From Rhodocollybia butyracea (taxonomy: Eukaryota > Basidiomycota > Agaricomycetes > Agaricales > Omphalotaceae): a DNA stretch of 64,000 nucleotides. Both the position numbers and the translations under genes were made by a program. Positions 10,667 to 21,400 of the stretch are shown here, in pieces. Each line of letters opens with the position of its first letter. The stretch's first letter is position 1. Under the pieces are notes generated by a model. The model saw only the letters and a program-made list of their open reading frames with translations, did no database searches and was not told the DNA's origin. Where the stretch lies: contig JADNRY010000098.1 in the NCBI GenBank assembly GCA_015501585.1, positions 62,001 to 126,000 on the forward strand, given 5' to 3'.

Positions 10667-11727
10667 TGATACGGCCCAGAATTGTTTGGGCATAAACATG
10701 CAGTATATGCGTGTTTTTGGCACCAAGTCATGCTGTATTAGACATATGCACTGTACAAAGTATTCCAGAATCCGCCGTTACCGCGCGGCATCATTAAAAG
10801 ACACAGATGTTAATTGTTGATGACATCAAAACTGAGTCTCGGCAACAGAACACAGTTGTAATCAATGATAGTGCAAAGAATACTGAAACCCACCACAAAT
10901 ATGACTTATATTCAGACTATTGAAGCGATCCAAAGGGTATCTTATTACAACTAGAAGACTACTAGACAGAAGGAACAAGTATCAACGTTAAACGGTCCAA
11001 GCGGGACTTCCCATCAGAAATTGATGTGAGGAGATTAATGTATCGCCGACCCCGAGGAGATTGATGTGCCGAGGTTCCGGGATCATATCAAGATCATGCC
11101 GCGGCGTCCCGCAGATTTAAGACAGCGCGTGAAATAAATATTTCATGAGCTGTTTATTGAATAACAAGAGCATATGTACTCCCACACAACTCATATGGTG
11201 TATTTACACTGTGATATTGAAATACAGTATATAAGAAGGTGTTCCAGACGAAATGGAGGCAAGCACTTTCCTCCCCCCATTCCTGTTACAGGGTTGGTGT
11301 GGTTGGTTTGTGTCTTCTAGTGACAAGTGCACATTAAACAAGAGTACAAGTTAAATGAAATAAGAAAGTATAAAGAAAGAAAACCAAAGTCCTCAGTAAC
11401 TACCTTATGCTCCAGAAAGTTAATAGCAGTGAGAGTGTTGTGAGTAGCGCATACTCTCTCTGTCAATTGTACTTTTAGTGTAAAGTCTAAGTTCAGGCAA
11501 TTGAAAGATAAAGATTAAAGCATGCCCAAGTTTGTTAGAATCTCGAGACAGAAAATCTATCACAACCTTGTAAATATGATGCAGATGTATGTACTTGCAA
11601 TAAGAATTCTGACTTGTTCAATGATAACCCCCTTGAACTCATGTTAGTCTTTGGTGTGTGTTGGTGTTGGTGTGAGGTATTCAGCTTCATAGTAGCATTT
11701 TATGCATAGCCCAGAGTCGGCATATCA
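10667..11727. mobile_element. Probable solo LTR (1061 bp) in the minisatellite
   Basis: The segment starts TGATACGG and ends GGCATATCA, so it has TG...CA ends and a 5-bp terminal inversion (TGATA/TATCA). TTGG occurs just outside both ends (10663-10666 and 11728-11731), and joining the flanks rebuilds a normal minisatellite unit. A TATATAAG box lies near 11229, with a GT-rich stretch near 11650. No open frame of note. Size, ends and a 4-bp duplication suit a solo LTR, but no second copy is in the window. Confidence 0.55.
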
Positions 11728-11885
11728 TTGGGGCTGTTGGAGCTGTGAGTGCAGTGAGTGCAATGGGGGGGCCATTGGAGCTGTGAGAGCAGTTAGTGAA
11801 ACTGGGGCTGTGAGAGCAGTGAGTCCAATTGGGGTTGTCGGAGCCATGAGAGCAGTGAGAGCAGTGAGTGCAATGGGGGCTGTCG
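11728..11885 (+). repeat. 36-bp minisatellite, block C
   Basis: Plus-oriented units continue directly from block B if the 10667-11727 element is removed. The block ends abruptly at about 11885, where orientation flips. Confidence 0.85.
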
Positions 11886-12755
11886 AATTTCACTGCTCCA
11901 ACTGCCCCAAATGCACTCACTGCTTTTACTGCTCCAACAGCCCCTATTGCACACACTGCTCTCACAGCTCCAATGGTCCCCATTGCACTCACTGCTCTCA
12001 TCCAACAGCCCCAATTGCACTCACAGCTCTCACAGCTCTCACAGTCCCAACTGCTCCAACAGCTCTCATTGCACTCATTGCACTCACTGCTATCATGGCT
12101 CTGACAGCACCAATTGCACTCACTGCTCTCACTACTCTGACAGCCCCCATTACACTCACTGCTTTCACTGCTCCAACAGCCCCCATTGCACTCACTGCTC
12201 TCCTGGCTTCAATGGCCCCCATTGCACTCACTGATCCGACAGCCCCAATTGCTCAAACGGCCCTCATTGCACTCATTGCACTCACTGCTCTCACGGCTGC
12301 GACAGCCCCAATTGCAATCACTGCTCTCGCTGCTGCGACAGCCCCCATTGCACTCACTGCTTTCATTGCTCTGACAGCCCCAATGCACTCACAGCTTCCA
12401 CAGCTCCAATGGCCCCAACAGTCCCAATTGCTCCAACGGCCCTCATTGCACTCATTGCACTCACTGCTCTCAAGGCTCCGACTGCACCAATTGCACTCAC
12501 TGCTCTCACTGCTCTGACAGCCCTCATTATACTCACTGCTTTCACTGCTCCAACAGCCCCCATTGCACTCACTGCTCTCCTGGCTCCATGGCCTCCATTG
12601 CACTGACTGCACTCATGGCTCCCACTGCTCCAACAGCCCCAATTGCTCAAACGGCCCTCATTGTACTCATTGCACTCACTGCTCTCACTGCTCCAACAGT
12701 TCCAATTGCTCCAACGGCCCTCATTGCACTCATTGCACTCACTGCTCACACGGTG
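11886..12755 (-). repeat. 36-bp minisatellite, block D (inverted)
   Basis: The same unit appears in reverse complement (CACTGCTCCAACAGCCCC...). It abuts block C head to head, so the junction at 11885/11886 can fold into a large imperfect hairpin. Confidence 0.88.
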
Positions 12756-12904
12756 ACATGCCGAATTACGCTGTACGCCGAAATTCACGTGAAATGTCAT
12801 CATTTCAAAGACCCCGTGAAACATGTCACGTCACTACCTAAGGTACGTTATGTATTAGACACTTTGAAGGTCCACTTCAGGTATCTAGTATGTAGAAACC
12901 CATT
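12756..12904. other. Unassigned spacer
   Basis: No gene seen. It contains a short imperfect inverted repeat (CACGTGAAATG ... CCCCGTGAAACATGTCACG) and may be part of an element interrupting the minisatellite. Confidence 0.3.
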
Positions 12905-13277
12905 CATCAGGAAAAGCCGTTTTTGCCTAGGTGACCCCAGAGTGGCCTAAAGCAAACTAGGTGACCTATGAATCCTATGGCATCCTAGGAATTTGGGCTC
13001 GTCCCTTGCCAGTCAAGGCTCTTGAGGATTCCCTAGGGTATCCTAGGCAAACCCAGGGCAAGCCTAGGTTTACCCAGGTTTGCCCAGGTGTTCCCCAGGT
13101 GTTCCCCAGGAGCACCTTGGCAGACCTGGGCAAACCTAGGCTTGCCTAGGGAATCCTCAAGAGCCTTGACTGGCAAGGGACAAGCCCAAATTCCTAGGAT
13201 GCCATAGGATTCATAGGTCACCTAGTTTACTTTAGGCCACTCTGGGGTCACCTAGGCAAAAACGGCTTTTCCTGATG
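12905..13277. mobile_element. Fold-back element, copy 1 (373 bp)
   Basis: Almost the whole segment is one inverted repeat. Arms of about 130 bp begin CATCAGGAAAAGC and end GCTTTTCCTGATG, around a CCTAGG-rich centre. A second copy lies at 14876-15246. No coding capacity beyond mirror-image frames. Only a 2-bp flanking duplication (TT) could be seen, so the transposon class is unclear. Confidence 0.85.
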
Positions 13278-14654
13278 TTTGAAGGGAGATACACTATGTT
13301 TTAAGAGGCTACATTACTGTGCAAGGATGCATCGTTGACCTACAAGCTCAAAATCAATCAAATTGATTTACCTAGATTGATTTAGGCTTGCCAGATCTAA
13401 AGTCTATTCAATTAAAACTACCTACTACAAAAAGTCCTATACATGGATATACAAGAGAGGATTAAAATAAATGAAGAGAGACGAATGAGGGCAAGCATAA
13501 TGCAAACCCATATCCGTTTTAAAGTAAGAGAATCGAAGCAATCGTGCCCTGGAACAAACCACAGAGAGAAACTAGACAATTAGTGATGAATTAGGCGCCA
13601 GGGATCAAAGTGGCCCGGCGCCGGCAGTAAAAGAAAGGCGGGGCGCGTCCTAGTGACGTGCCTATAATAAAATTTATTTGGACCGACCTATGGGACGGTC
13701 CACATGTATACAAGTACCCGGTAGGACCCAGGAGGAGAAGAGAAAAGGGGAGATGCGGAACGGCGCCGCAAACTTGAACTGCAGGACGGACGGACCGCCC
13801 GGCGCTTAAAGCGCATCAAAGTCAAACAACTCATTGGGAATCCATCGTTCTTCCCTCCCCTCCGTTACTTATTAAATAAAAGATGTAGAAAAGGTGTAAT
13901 ATAGGTAGAGGACCCATGAGACAATGATATAGAGCCCTGGGGACAGTGTAGGAACCAGGAGAACACTTATAAGCTCAGTTATGGCTAACAAGGGCAACAT
14001 GAGATTTATCTTCTTGGCTCTTGGCAAGCCAAGAGAGTCTTACCAACCCATGGTACCTTAATTAAGAAAATTTCAAGGACCCAGGAGTATAAAAAGGCAA
14101 GGAAATGAAGAGAAAAGCATTCTTTCTTACCCCCACCAGGTGTAGCAGCTCCTTATCAGGCTACTACTAAAAGATTGAATTGATATAAAGACTGGGAATT
14201 ACAGAGAGAAATTGACAAGCAATTGAACTTGAGTAAAGAAGCAGAAAGAGATTCAGTGTGAACTTAGTGCAGAGAAGTTAAGACAAAGACTTAGAAAGGA
14301 CTTTGAATATTATTTTCAAACCACAGTTAGGCTCCAGTCAGAGCTCTGTCTGAGTTATAGGGACACCCTCTGGTCAGTTGTGACTTGTGTTAATTTGTGA
14401 TTTTATCAAGGGACTTAGGAATAGTATTTGTTTGACAGCTCAGAGCTTGGGGATCAGCTTAAATAAGTCTGTACTTTGAAAGGGAAGGCACTTAGTGAAA
14501 TAACACTCAGTGTAGCAAGGAAGCACTTGAATAGATTGAAGTTTTAAATAAATATTATTTGGCTGAACTAAAAACCCGAACTGAGTAATAAGTTGTGTGT
14601 GTGTTTGGTGTGGTTGTGTAAGCCATTTCTAAGTTCACCCCATTTTAGACCTCT
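13278..14654. other. Non-coding stretch, possibly another degraded LTR
   Basis: No gene recognised. A GC-rich patch lies at 13595-13810, a TATAAAAAGG box near 14090, and the 3' end is GT-rich (about 14593-14625). The order TATA box, pyrimidine-rich patch and GT-rich end resembles the 10667-11727 element, but I could not find matching ends or a target duplication. Confidence 0.3.
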
Positions 14655-14789
14655 CATTGGCTCCAACAGCCCCAATTGCACTCACTGTTCTCACTGCTCC
14701 AATGGCCCCAATTTCTCCAACAGCCCTCATTGCACTCACTGCTCTCACGGGCCGGGAGTCACAGCTCCGACAGCTCCAATTGCACTCAC
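14655..14789 (-). repeat. 36-bp minisatellite, block E (inverted)
   Basis: Reverse-oriented units, as in block D. Orientation switches back near 14790 at a short palindrome (GCACTCACAG|CAATTGGGAC). Confidence 0.8.
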
Positions 14790-14875
14790 AGCAATTGGGA
14801 CTGTTGGGCCATTGGAGCTGTGAGAGCAGTGAGTGCAATTGGGGCTGTCAGAGCAATGAAAGCAGTGAGTGCAAA
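14790..14875 (+). repeat. 36-bp minisatellite, block F
   Basis: Plus-oriented units, interrupted at 14876 by fold-back copy 2. Confidence 0.8.
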
Positions 14876-15246
14876 CATCAGGAAAAGCTGTTTTTGCCTA
14901 GGTGACCCCAGAGTGGCCTAAAGCAAACTAGGTGACCTATGAATCCTATGGCATCCTAGGAATTTGGGCTTGTCCCTTGCCAGTCAAGGCTCTTGAGGAT
15001 TCCCTAGGCAAGCCTAGGTCTGCCTGGGTTTCCCCAGGTGCTCCTGGGGAACACCTGGGGAACACCTGGGCAAACCTGGGCAAACCTAGGCTTGCCCTGG
15101 GTCTGCCTAGGATACCCTAGGAATCCTCAAGAGCCTTGACTGGCAAGGGACGAGCCCAAATCCTAGGATGCCATAGGATTCATAGGTCACCTAGTTTGCT
15201 TTAGGCCACTCTGGGGTCACCTAGGCAAAAATGGCTTTTCCTGATG
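14876..15246. mobile_element. Fold-back element, copy 2 (371 bp)
   Basis: This is a second copy of the 12905-13277 inverted-repeat element, with the same CATCAGG...CCTGATG ends and arms and a slightly different central order. It sits inside a minisatellite unit, so the insertion is younger than that part of the array. Confidence 0.87.
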
Positions 15247-15854
15247 AAGGGGGCTGTTGCAGCAGTGAGAGCAGTGAGTACAATTGGGGCTGTCAGAGCC
15301 ATGAGAGCAGTGAGTGCAATGAGTGCAATGAGGGCTGTTGGAGCAATTGGGACTGTTGACGCTGTGAGAGCAGTGAGTGCAATGGGGTCTGTCGGAGCAG
15401 TGAGAGCAATTGGGGCTGTCAGAGCAGTGAAAGCAATGAGTGCAATGGGGGCCATCCGAGCCATGAGTGCAGTGAGTGCAATTGGGGCTGTCGGAGCAGT
15501 GAGAGCAGTGAGTGAAATGAGTGCAATGAGGGCCATTTGAGCAATTGGTGCTGTTGGATCAGTGAGTGCAATGGGGGCCATTGGAATGAGTGCAATGAGG
15601 GCTGTTGGAGCAATTAGGACTGTCAAAGCTGTGAGAGCAGTGAGTGCAATGGGGTCTGTTGGAGCAGTGAGAGCAATTGGGGCTGTCAGAGCAGTGAAAG
15701 CAGTGAGTGCAATGGGGGCCATTGGAGCCATGAGAGCAGTGAGTGCAATTGGGGCTGTTGGAGCGGTGAGAGCAGTGAGTGTAATGAGTGCAATGAGGGC
15801 CATTTGAGCAATTGGAGCTGTTGGATCAGTGAGTGCAATGGGGGCCATTGGAGC
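15247..15854 (+). repeat. 36-bp minisatellite, block G
   Basis: Plus-oriented units. The block contains an internal higher-order repeat of about 290 bp (15300-15545 resembles 15590-15810). It ends in ATTGGAGC (15847-15854), the left target duplication of the next MITE. Confidence 0.87.
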
Positions 15855-16888
15855 TAGAGATGGGCACGAATGAGGCATGCGTAAGAATGTACTCAAATAT
15901 ATTCTCATTCTCCATTCGAATATGAATGCCCCTACTACCATGAATGTGCATTCCTGGTAGTAGGTCATTTGAATGCAAATATGGGCCACCGGCGGACCCA
16001 TATTTGTCACTTACATTCACGAATATTTGTGAATATTCTACAAAATATATGGTTGTGCGGAGGCCTGTTATACAGCTCCGCTGAATTATAATAACTATTA
16101 CTACCTACATATACCAATGGCAGCAATCACCTAACAATTCTGCACACTATAAGGATGTGTGGCGGCCTTGTACAAGGTCCCACAACAACTATTAGTACAA
16201 CATTATAAGTATCTATGTCACTAACACTAATACTTACAGTAATAAATATTGTAATACAAGTACAGTAAAATTATTATCTACGTGACTTACCTGGGAGTAT
16301 GGGCATTGAAACGAAGTTGCAGGACTTTATATAAAGTCCACAAGGTCAGGTGATGTGCCAAACACCAAATGCATTGATGCCTCACATGACCTTACGGAAC
16401 ATTATAAAAGGTCCCGTAACTTCGTTTCACTTCCCCCATCACCCCCCAAAGGTAAGTCATAGCGTTACAATTAATTTTGGTGTATATACTGCCTTACTTG
16501 TACTAAAATTAATGGTGTACAGTGTAAATTAATTTATTATGCATGTAAGTAGTCTAGTTATACTTGTAATGATTAGATTATGTACGAAAGGCTATTGCGG
16601 AAGTTTGATAAAGCTTGCGCACAACCACAGTATGTACTTCTAGAGGGCCCCGTGAGTGATTTTTATTTGTACACTTCCGTGAATATTCACGGATACCCAA
16701 ATGCATTTGAATCCTTCATTCAAGCATTTGAATACCATACATTCATCATTCATGGCACTTGAATGACTGCTTCCATGAATGAGCATTTGGGTTGGCAAGT
16801 CATTCCAGTGCAAATATGGACTTTTAAAGCTCCATATTTGCGCCATGAATGGCGAATGCATTTGAATGGGCATTCGTGCCCATCTCTA
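15855..16888. mobile_element. hAT-type non-autonomous element (1034 bp) with 18-bp TIRs
   Basis: The terminal inverted repeats are TAGAGATGGGCACGAATG and its inverse. The 8-bp duplication ATTGGAGC flanks both ends (15847-15854 and 16889-16896). TIR sequence and duplication length fit hAT. The interior is AT-rich with GAATATTCAC/GTGAATATTC words near both sides and no transposase. Confidence 0.9.
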
Positions 16889-17289
16889 ATTGGAGCCAGG
16901 AGAGCAGTGAGGGCAATGGGGGCTGTTGGAGCCGTTAAAGCAGTGAGTGTAATGGGGCTGTCAGAGCAGTGAGAGCAGTGAGTGCAATTGGTGCTGTCAG
17001 AGCCGTGATAGCAGTGAGTGCAATGAGTGCAATGAGAGCTGTTGGAGCAATTGGGACTGTGAGAGCTGTGAGAGCAGTGAGTGCAATGGGGTCTGTCGGA
17101 GGAGTGAGTGCAATTGGGGCTGTCAGAGCAGTGAGAGCAGTGAGTGCAATGGGACGTGAGAGCAGTGAGTGCAATGGGGACCATTGGAGCTGTGAGAGCA
17201 GTGTGTGCAATAGGGCTGTCGGAGCAATGAAAGCAGTGAGTGCAATTGGGGCTGTCAGAGCAGTGAGAGCAGTGAGTGCAATGGGACCA
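16889..17289 (+). repeat. 36-bp minisatellite, block H
   Basis: Last plus-oriented block. It ends at GACCA (17285-17289), directly against the gypsy 5' LTR. Confidence 0.87.
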
Positions 17290-17799
17290 TGTTATGACCC
17301 GGATCTAAATCCTATACACCCAATTTTTTTTCTTCTGTAACCAACTATGAACACTATCATTAATACTTCTACTTAACATTTTACATTCATTAGTTATTCA
17401 ACACCATTTGGGTTAATGCTGCACACATTCTTCCAGAACACCAGAATGATCTTTAACAGTCACTGCACAGTCTGCACAGTCATGACATCATTCTAGCTCC
17501 ACAACTATGATGTCATCTTGCTACTCCACAATCATGATGTCATTCCATTGCTCCGCAGTTATGATATCACATCACTGCTCCACAGCTATGACATCATTGC
17601 ATAGCCTCTTTACATCAATGACTCAATATCAGTCATTGCACAGCCAGATATCTGAGTCAACTACGGTTCCGCATACATGACTCAATATTAGTCATTGCAC
17701 AGCATTACATAGTCAGACTGACTCATCCGCAGTATTTCCGCAGTTATGACTCAAATCTAGTCATTCCGCAGCATTTCCTAACTAGTACACATTGCACAG

Positions 17800-17844
17800 T
17801 ATATAAGTAGTCTAGATTTACCAATGTACGTGAGACGTATTATT
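17800..17844 (+). promoter_or_regulatory. LTR core promoter and predicted transcript 5' end
   Basis: TATATAAG at 17800 is followed about 30 nt later by GAGACGTATTATT (17832-17844). That sequence is perfectly complementary, over 13 nt, to the sequence just inside the 5' LTR (18460-18472). The spacing from the TATA box independently supports this as the transcript start. Confidence 0.7.
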
Positions 17845-17908
17845 TTTCTTAAATCCAAACCCCCACTTGTTTGCTGTTATCACTTGTGTGAATCACCAGA
17901 CCAACTCA

Positions 17909-18265
17909 TTGTATCTTGTTGAGCTATCTCCAAGCTACAATACACATTTATACATCTTGTTGAGCTAACTCCAAGTTGTATCCACTAATATTCACCTGTT
18001 GAGCTATCTCCTAGTGAATACTTCTTTAATTGCCACTTGTTGAGCTATCTCCGAGTTGCAACTTCCTATTACTTGTTGAGCTATCTCCGAGTATTAGACA
18101 TCACACTCACTATTACTTGTTGAGCTATCTCCGAGTATTAGACACCATACTCACTACTACTTGTCGAGCCATCTCCGAGTATTAGTTCTGATTCATATTA
18201 CTGCTTGTCGAGCCATCTCCGAGGGTAATCTTATTATTATTTGTCGAGCTATCTCCAAATAATAA
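17909..18265 (+). repeat. Array of nine hairpins with a shared loop and covarying stems
   Basis: There are nine repeats, each about 40 bp apart, with a conserved 12-nt core TTGAGCTATCTC (variants TTGAGCTAACTC, TCGAGCCATCTC, TCGAGCTATCTC). Each core is flanked by arms of about 10 nt that pair with each other but differ between repeats: TTGTATCTTG/CAAGCTACAA, TATTCACCTG/CTAGTGAATA, TTATTATTTG/CAAATAATAA. Most stems have 9 or 10 of 10 positions paired, counting G-U. GAG and CTC inside the core can pair around a CTAT loop. The array lies downstream of the predicted transcript start, so it would be in the RNA leader. Confidence 0.82.
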
Positions 18266-18459
18266 CTTCTGTGAGTTTCGTATTACAAACTAGTTACTAA
18301 CTTTACTTGAGCCTAGTTGTTTGAGTATATATTTTTTGCCTAGCGGTTTCAACGAATGGAAAGGCTTGCTCTATAATCTCATTAATTTCTCTTATCATTT
18401 TTACTGCCGAGTTACGTACTGTGAAGGTTTGGACGAGACTATTGATCGAGTCATAACAT

Positions 18460-18472
18460 AATAATACGTCTC
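18460..18472 (+). other. Self-priming site (Tf1-like PBS)
   Basis: AATAATACGTCTC lies 1 nt inside the 5' LTR. It is the exact reverse complement of 17832-17844, the predicted start of the transcript. In Tf1 of fission yeast the mRNA 5' end folds back on such a site to prime minus-strand DNA, and no tRNA is used. No tRNA-like PBS was seen here. Confidence 0.75.
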
Positions 18473-18488
18473 TACCCGCCCCCATTAA

Positions 18489-21400
18489 ATGTCTACACAA
18501 ACAACTCAAACGCGCACCCAAACTGGGTCTCATCACCATCCTGAAACATTTGTTCAAGGATCTAGTAATCAAACTATTCCAACCGTTTTAATGCTCCAGG
18601 ATATACACTGGGACAAGACAATCCTAATGTTGGAGACATAAGTCAGTGGACACCCACTGAAATATCAGAAGGTGAAGTTGTAGTGATGCGGAGAATTCAC
18701 ATTGGATCAAATGGATCAAATTTCACTGAAACTGTGGTTCAAGAAGTTAGAATGACCCCTACTGCAGAGATTTCTGAGATATTTGCTCATCACGAAGACC
18801 GTTCCACCAGTCATTTAGTTGATAATGGTTCGCGAGGACAACAGCAAAATCTTACTCTTGCAGCAAATGTACCTCTACCTTCTTCACATCATAGCCATTC
18901 TGTGCAATCTGAAACACATAAATCTCAGGGTGAACACTCTACAAGGCAAAACAGGGATATACTTCAGGTCTCAGAACCTCAACAAAATCCTTCACACAGC
19001 CGCCACTCATCACCCATACAGTCAATTAGTAGGAATGTATTGCCACAAGCAATTGTGAATCAATCACAGACACCTATAATTGAATTTTTTGACTCGTTAC
19101 AAGCACAGTATAGAGAACAACAATCTCTTACAAGGCCAAGTACAAGACAATCTGAGCCTGTTAGAAGGTCTCCATTGTCTGTAGTCCCTGAGGAGATCCA
19201 AGAGCATTCTGTGGCTCATAGTAGCTCACATCATGAGTTCCCACCACATCAATCTCACAATTCTCAGTCAGACCATACTGCTTTAAGTGCTGTTAGGAGT
19301 TTAAACCAGTCACAAGGACATGAACAATCACCTGTTCAATTGCAAGTTTTGCAACCAGTTTTAACTGTCAGGAACATCCCATCACCAAGTGGATCTTCCA
19401 AAAGCTCAGTAAAAAGCTCAGCAAAACAAGACTCACATAAGTCAAGCAATAGTGTACCAATTTTGAACCAGCTTCAAAATGGACAGACACAGTTTGACAG
19501 ACTTAGTCAACAATGCCAAATATTCTTAGAGTCATTAGGCTATAGAAGCAGAAATGCTCAGCCTTGGCAATGGGTTCAACAGTTGGAAAGACTAGGTCAG
19601 AGTGAGCTTGCATTACTAAGTCCAAGTCTGTATCAGCGGATATCAGACAAAAGGAATAGCCAAATGTTAACATACCTGTATAACGAGACACAAAGGAATG
19701 GAGTTCAAGTTTTATTGAGGGCAAGAAGTAGCACTAGTGCAGAATTAGCACCTTCTGTTCATATGAGCCAGATGGCCAAAGTACAGGAAAATGCACCAAG
19801 TGTTCACACACCAGTGCAAACCTCATCAAAAGCAGAAGTTCCACCAAGTGCACAAACCTCCATACAAAGAAATCAATCAGTTGAGAACACAAGAAATGTG
19901 GAAGAAACTCATGTTCCACTTACAGAGAGGAACTCTAGGCAAAATGAAAGCTCTAATGAGACTGACAGAATACTTGCCTGGACAAGAAGGGTTCAACCAC
20001 CAAGTCCTCAAAATGTTAATATACCAATTATTCAACCCACAACACATATGCCATTAGTGACTAACCCTGTTGAAAAAATGGAGCAAGTAGTGAGAAATGA
20101 AAATCAACATGATCACTCCAGAACTCTACTTCAACGAGATGAGCCACCTCATGCAAGTGGTAGTCACTCACTATTTGATCAAGGGAAAAGAAATACAAGA
20201 CTTAGAAGCAGAAAGCAGGATTTTGCAATGCCTACAAAATATGAACCTGCTCAAGCCTCAACAAGTCGGCAGGTATTTCCTGAGACACAAGTTACAAAAA
20301 ATACATTTGACTCCCTCACATTCCCATAACCATCCAATCTCCTGTAGAGCTAGTAGAGCCACCACATTTGCTCACACATCATGGTCAGGTTCCACAGACT
20401 CATAAGACTGTTGTACCTAGGTCACCTTTAGGTCTGAATTGGGCTGTTGAAGCAAATGAATTTTTGCCAATGAATGGTTACCCATTCATCCCAAACAAAG
20501 GCAAGGCACCTGTCCAAGCATCAGGAGGAGCGCCACCATCACCCCCACCACCAGATGACCCTGGAAATCATAGTGAAGGGAATGACCAAAGCAGAAACAA
20601 TGGTGAGAACAACGGAAACAATTCCTACAGGAACAGCAGACCCAATGAACCTCCTCCACCACCAAATGATGGTGAACCTCCAAAACAGCCTTGTGGCAGA
20701 TCTCATTGTTGCTGCTGTAAAGACAGAAGAGATGGAAGAGATGGAAGAGATGGACGTGACGGTAGAAATGGCAATGAGCACAATCCGGAAAGAGAGGAAC
20801 AGAAAAGAAGGAATGAAGAAGCCACTAGAGCTCTGACGAGAGAGTCAAAACTTGACATCAACAAACCAACACCATTTGATGGATCTAACAGAGCCGCATG
20901 GAGAGCATTTCTAAATTCAGTGCTGATAATGTTCAATGCAAAGCCAATGACTTACTCTACAGATAATTCAAAAATTACATTTGCCGCATCATACCTTACA
21001 GGACCTGCAGCAAAGTACTACAATAATCTGGTAGAAAAACAGGCTAATGGAGAAAATGAATCCTTTACTCCAGCATTGAATATCTGGTCAGAGTTTGTTA
21101 AGTTGTTTGGACGCATGTTTGGTCTCCATGATGAGAAAATGCATGCTCAATCACAACTAGATAAATGTATACAAGTCTCAAGAGAGTCATTTGCAGACTT
21201 TTTAGTCAAGTTTGAAGACATTGCTAACCGCACCACTTACAATGATCCTGCTAAGCGATGGAGACTTCTGAATCAGATCCGGCCAGATCTGCGCAACCGT
21301 CTAACAATGGTTGGCAATTTGCCAGAAACATATCAGGATGTTGTTGATAGGCTATTGGACATTGATGGCGCACGAGAAGCATTTTATGATTCCGGACTTG

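Larger units (their letters stand above)
17290..18458 (+). repeat. gypsy 5' LTR
   Basis: It has TGTTATGA...TCATAACA ends. A TATATAAG box at 17800-17807 places transcription start at about 17832. Everything from there to 18458 would be R and U5, including the nine-hairpin array. Confidence 0.93.

Noticed and set aside
11687..12841. 271-codon and similar frames across minisatellite blocks C and D
   Set aside because: Same reason: a unit length divisible by 3 keeps all frames open. Frames cross the orientation switch without any conserved protein feature.
13278..14654. Solo LTR similar to the one at 10667-11727
   Set aside because: TATA and GT-rich features are suggestive, but no TG...CA ends with a target duplication could be found, so it is reported only as an unassigned stretch.
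12961..15120. Identical 62-codon frames on both strands (MTYESYGILGIW...)
   Set aside because: They are mirror images inside the arms of the fold-back elements and follow from the inverted repeat.
17909..18265. CRISPR-like array (regular short repeats with variable spacers)
   Set aside because: Fungal DNA, no cas genes, and the spacers are complementary across each repeat. It is an LTR-internal hairpin array present in three LTR copies.
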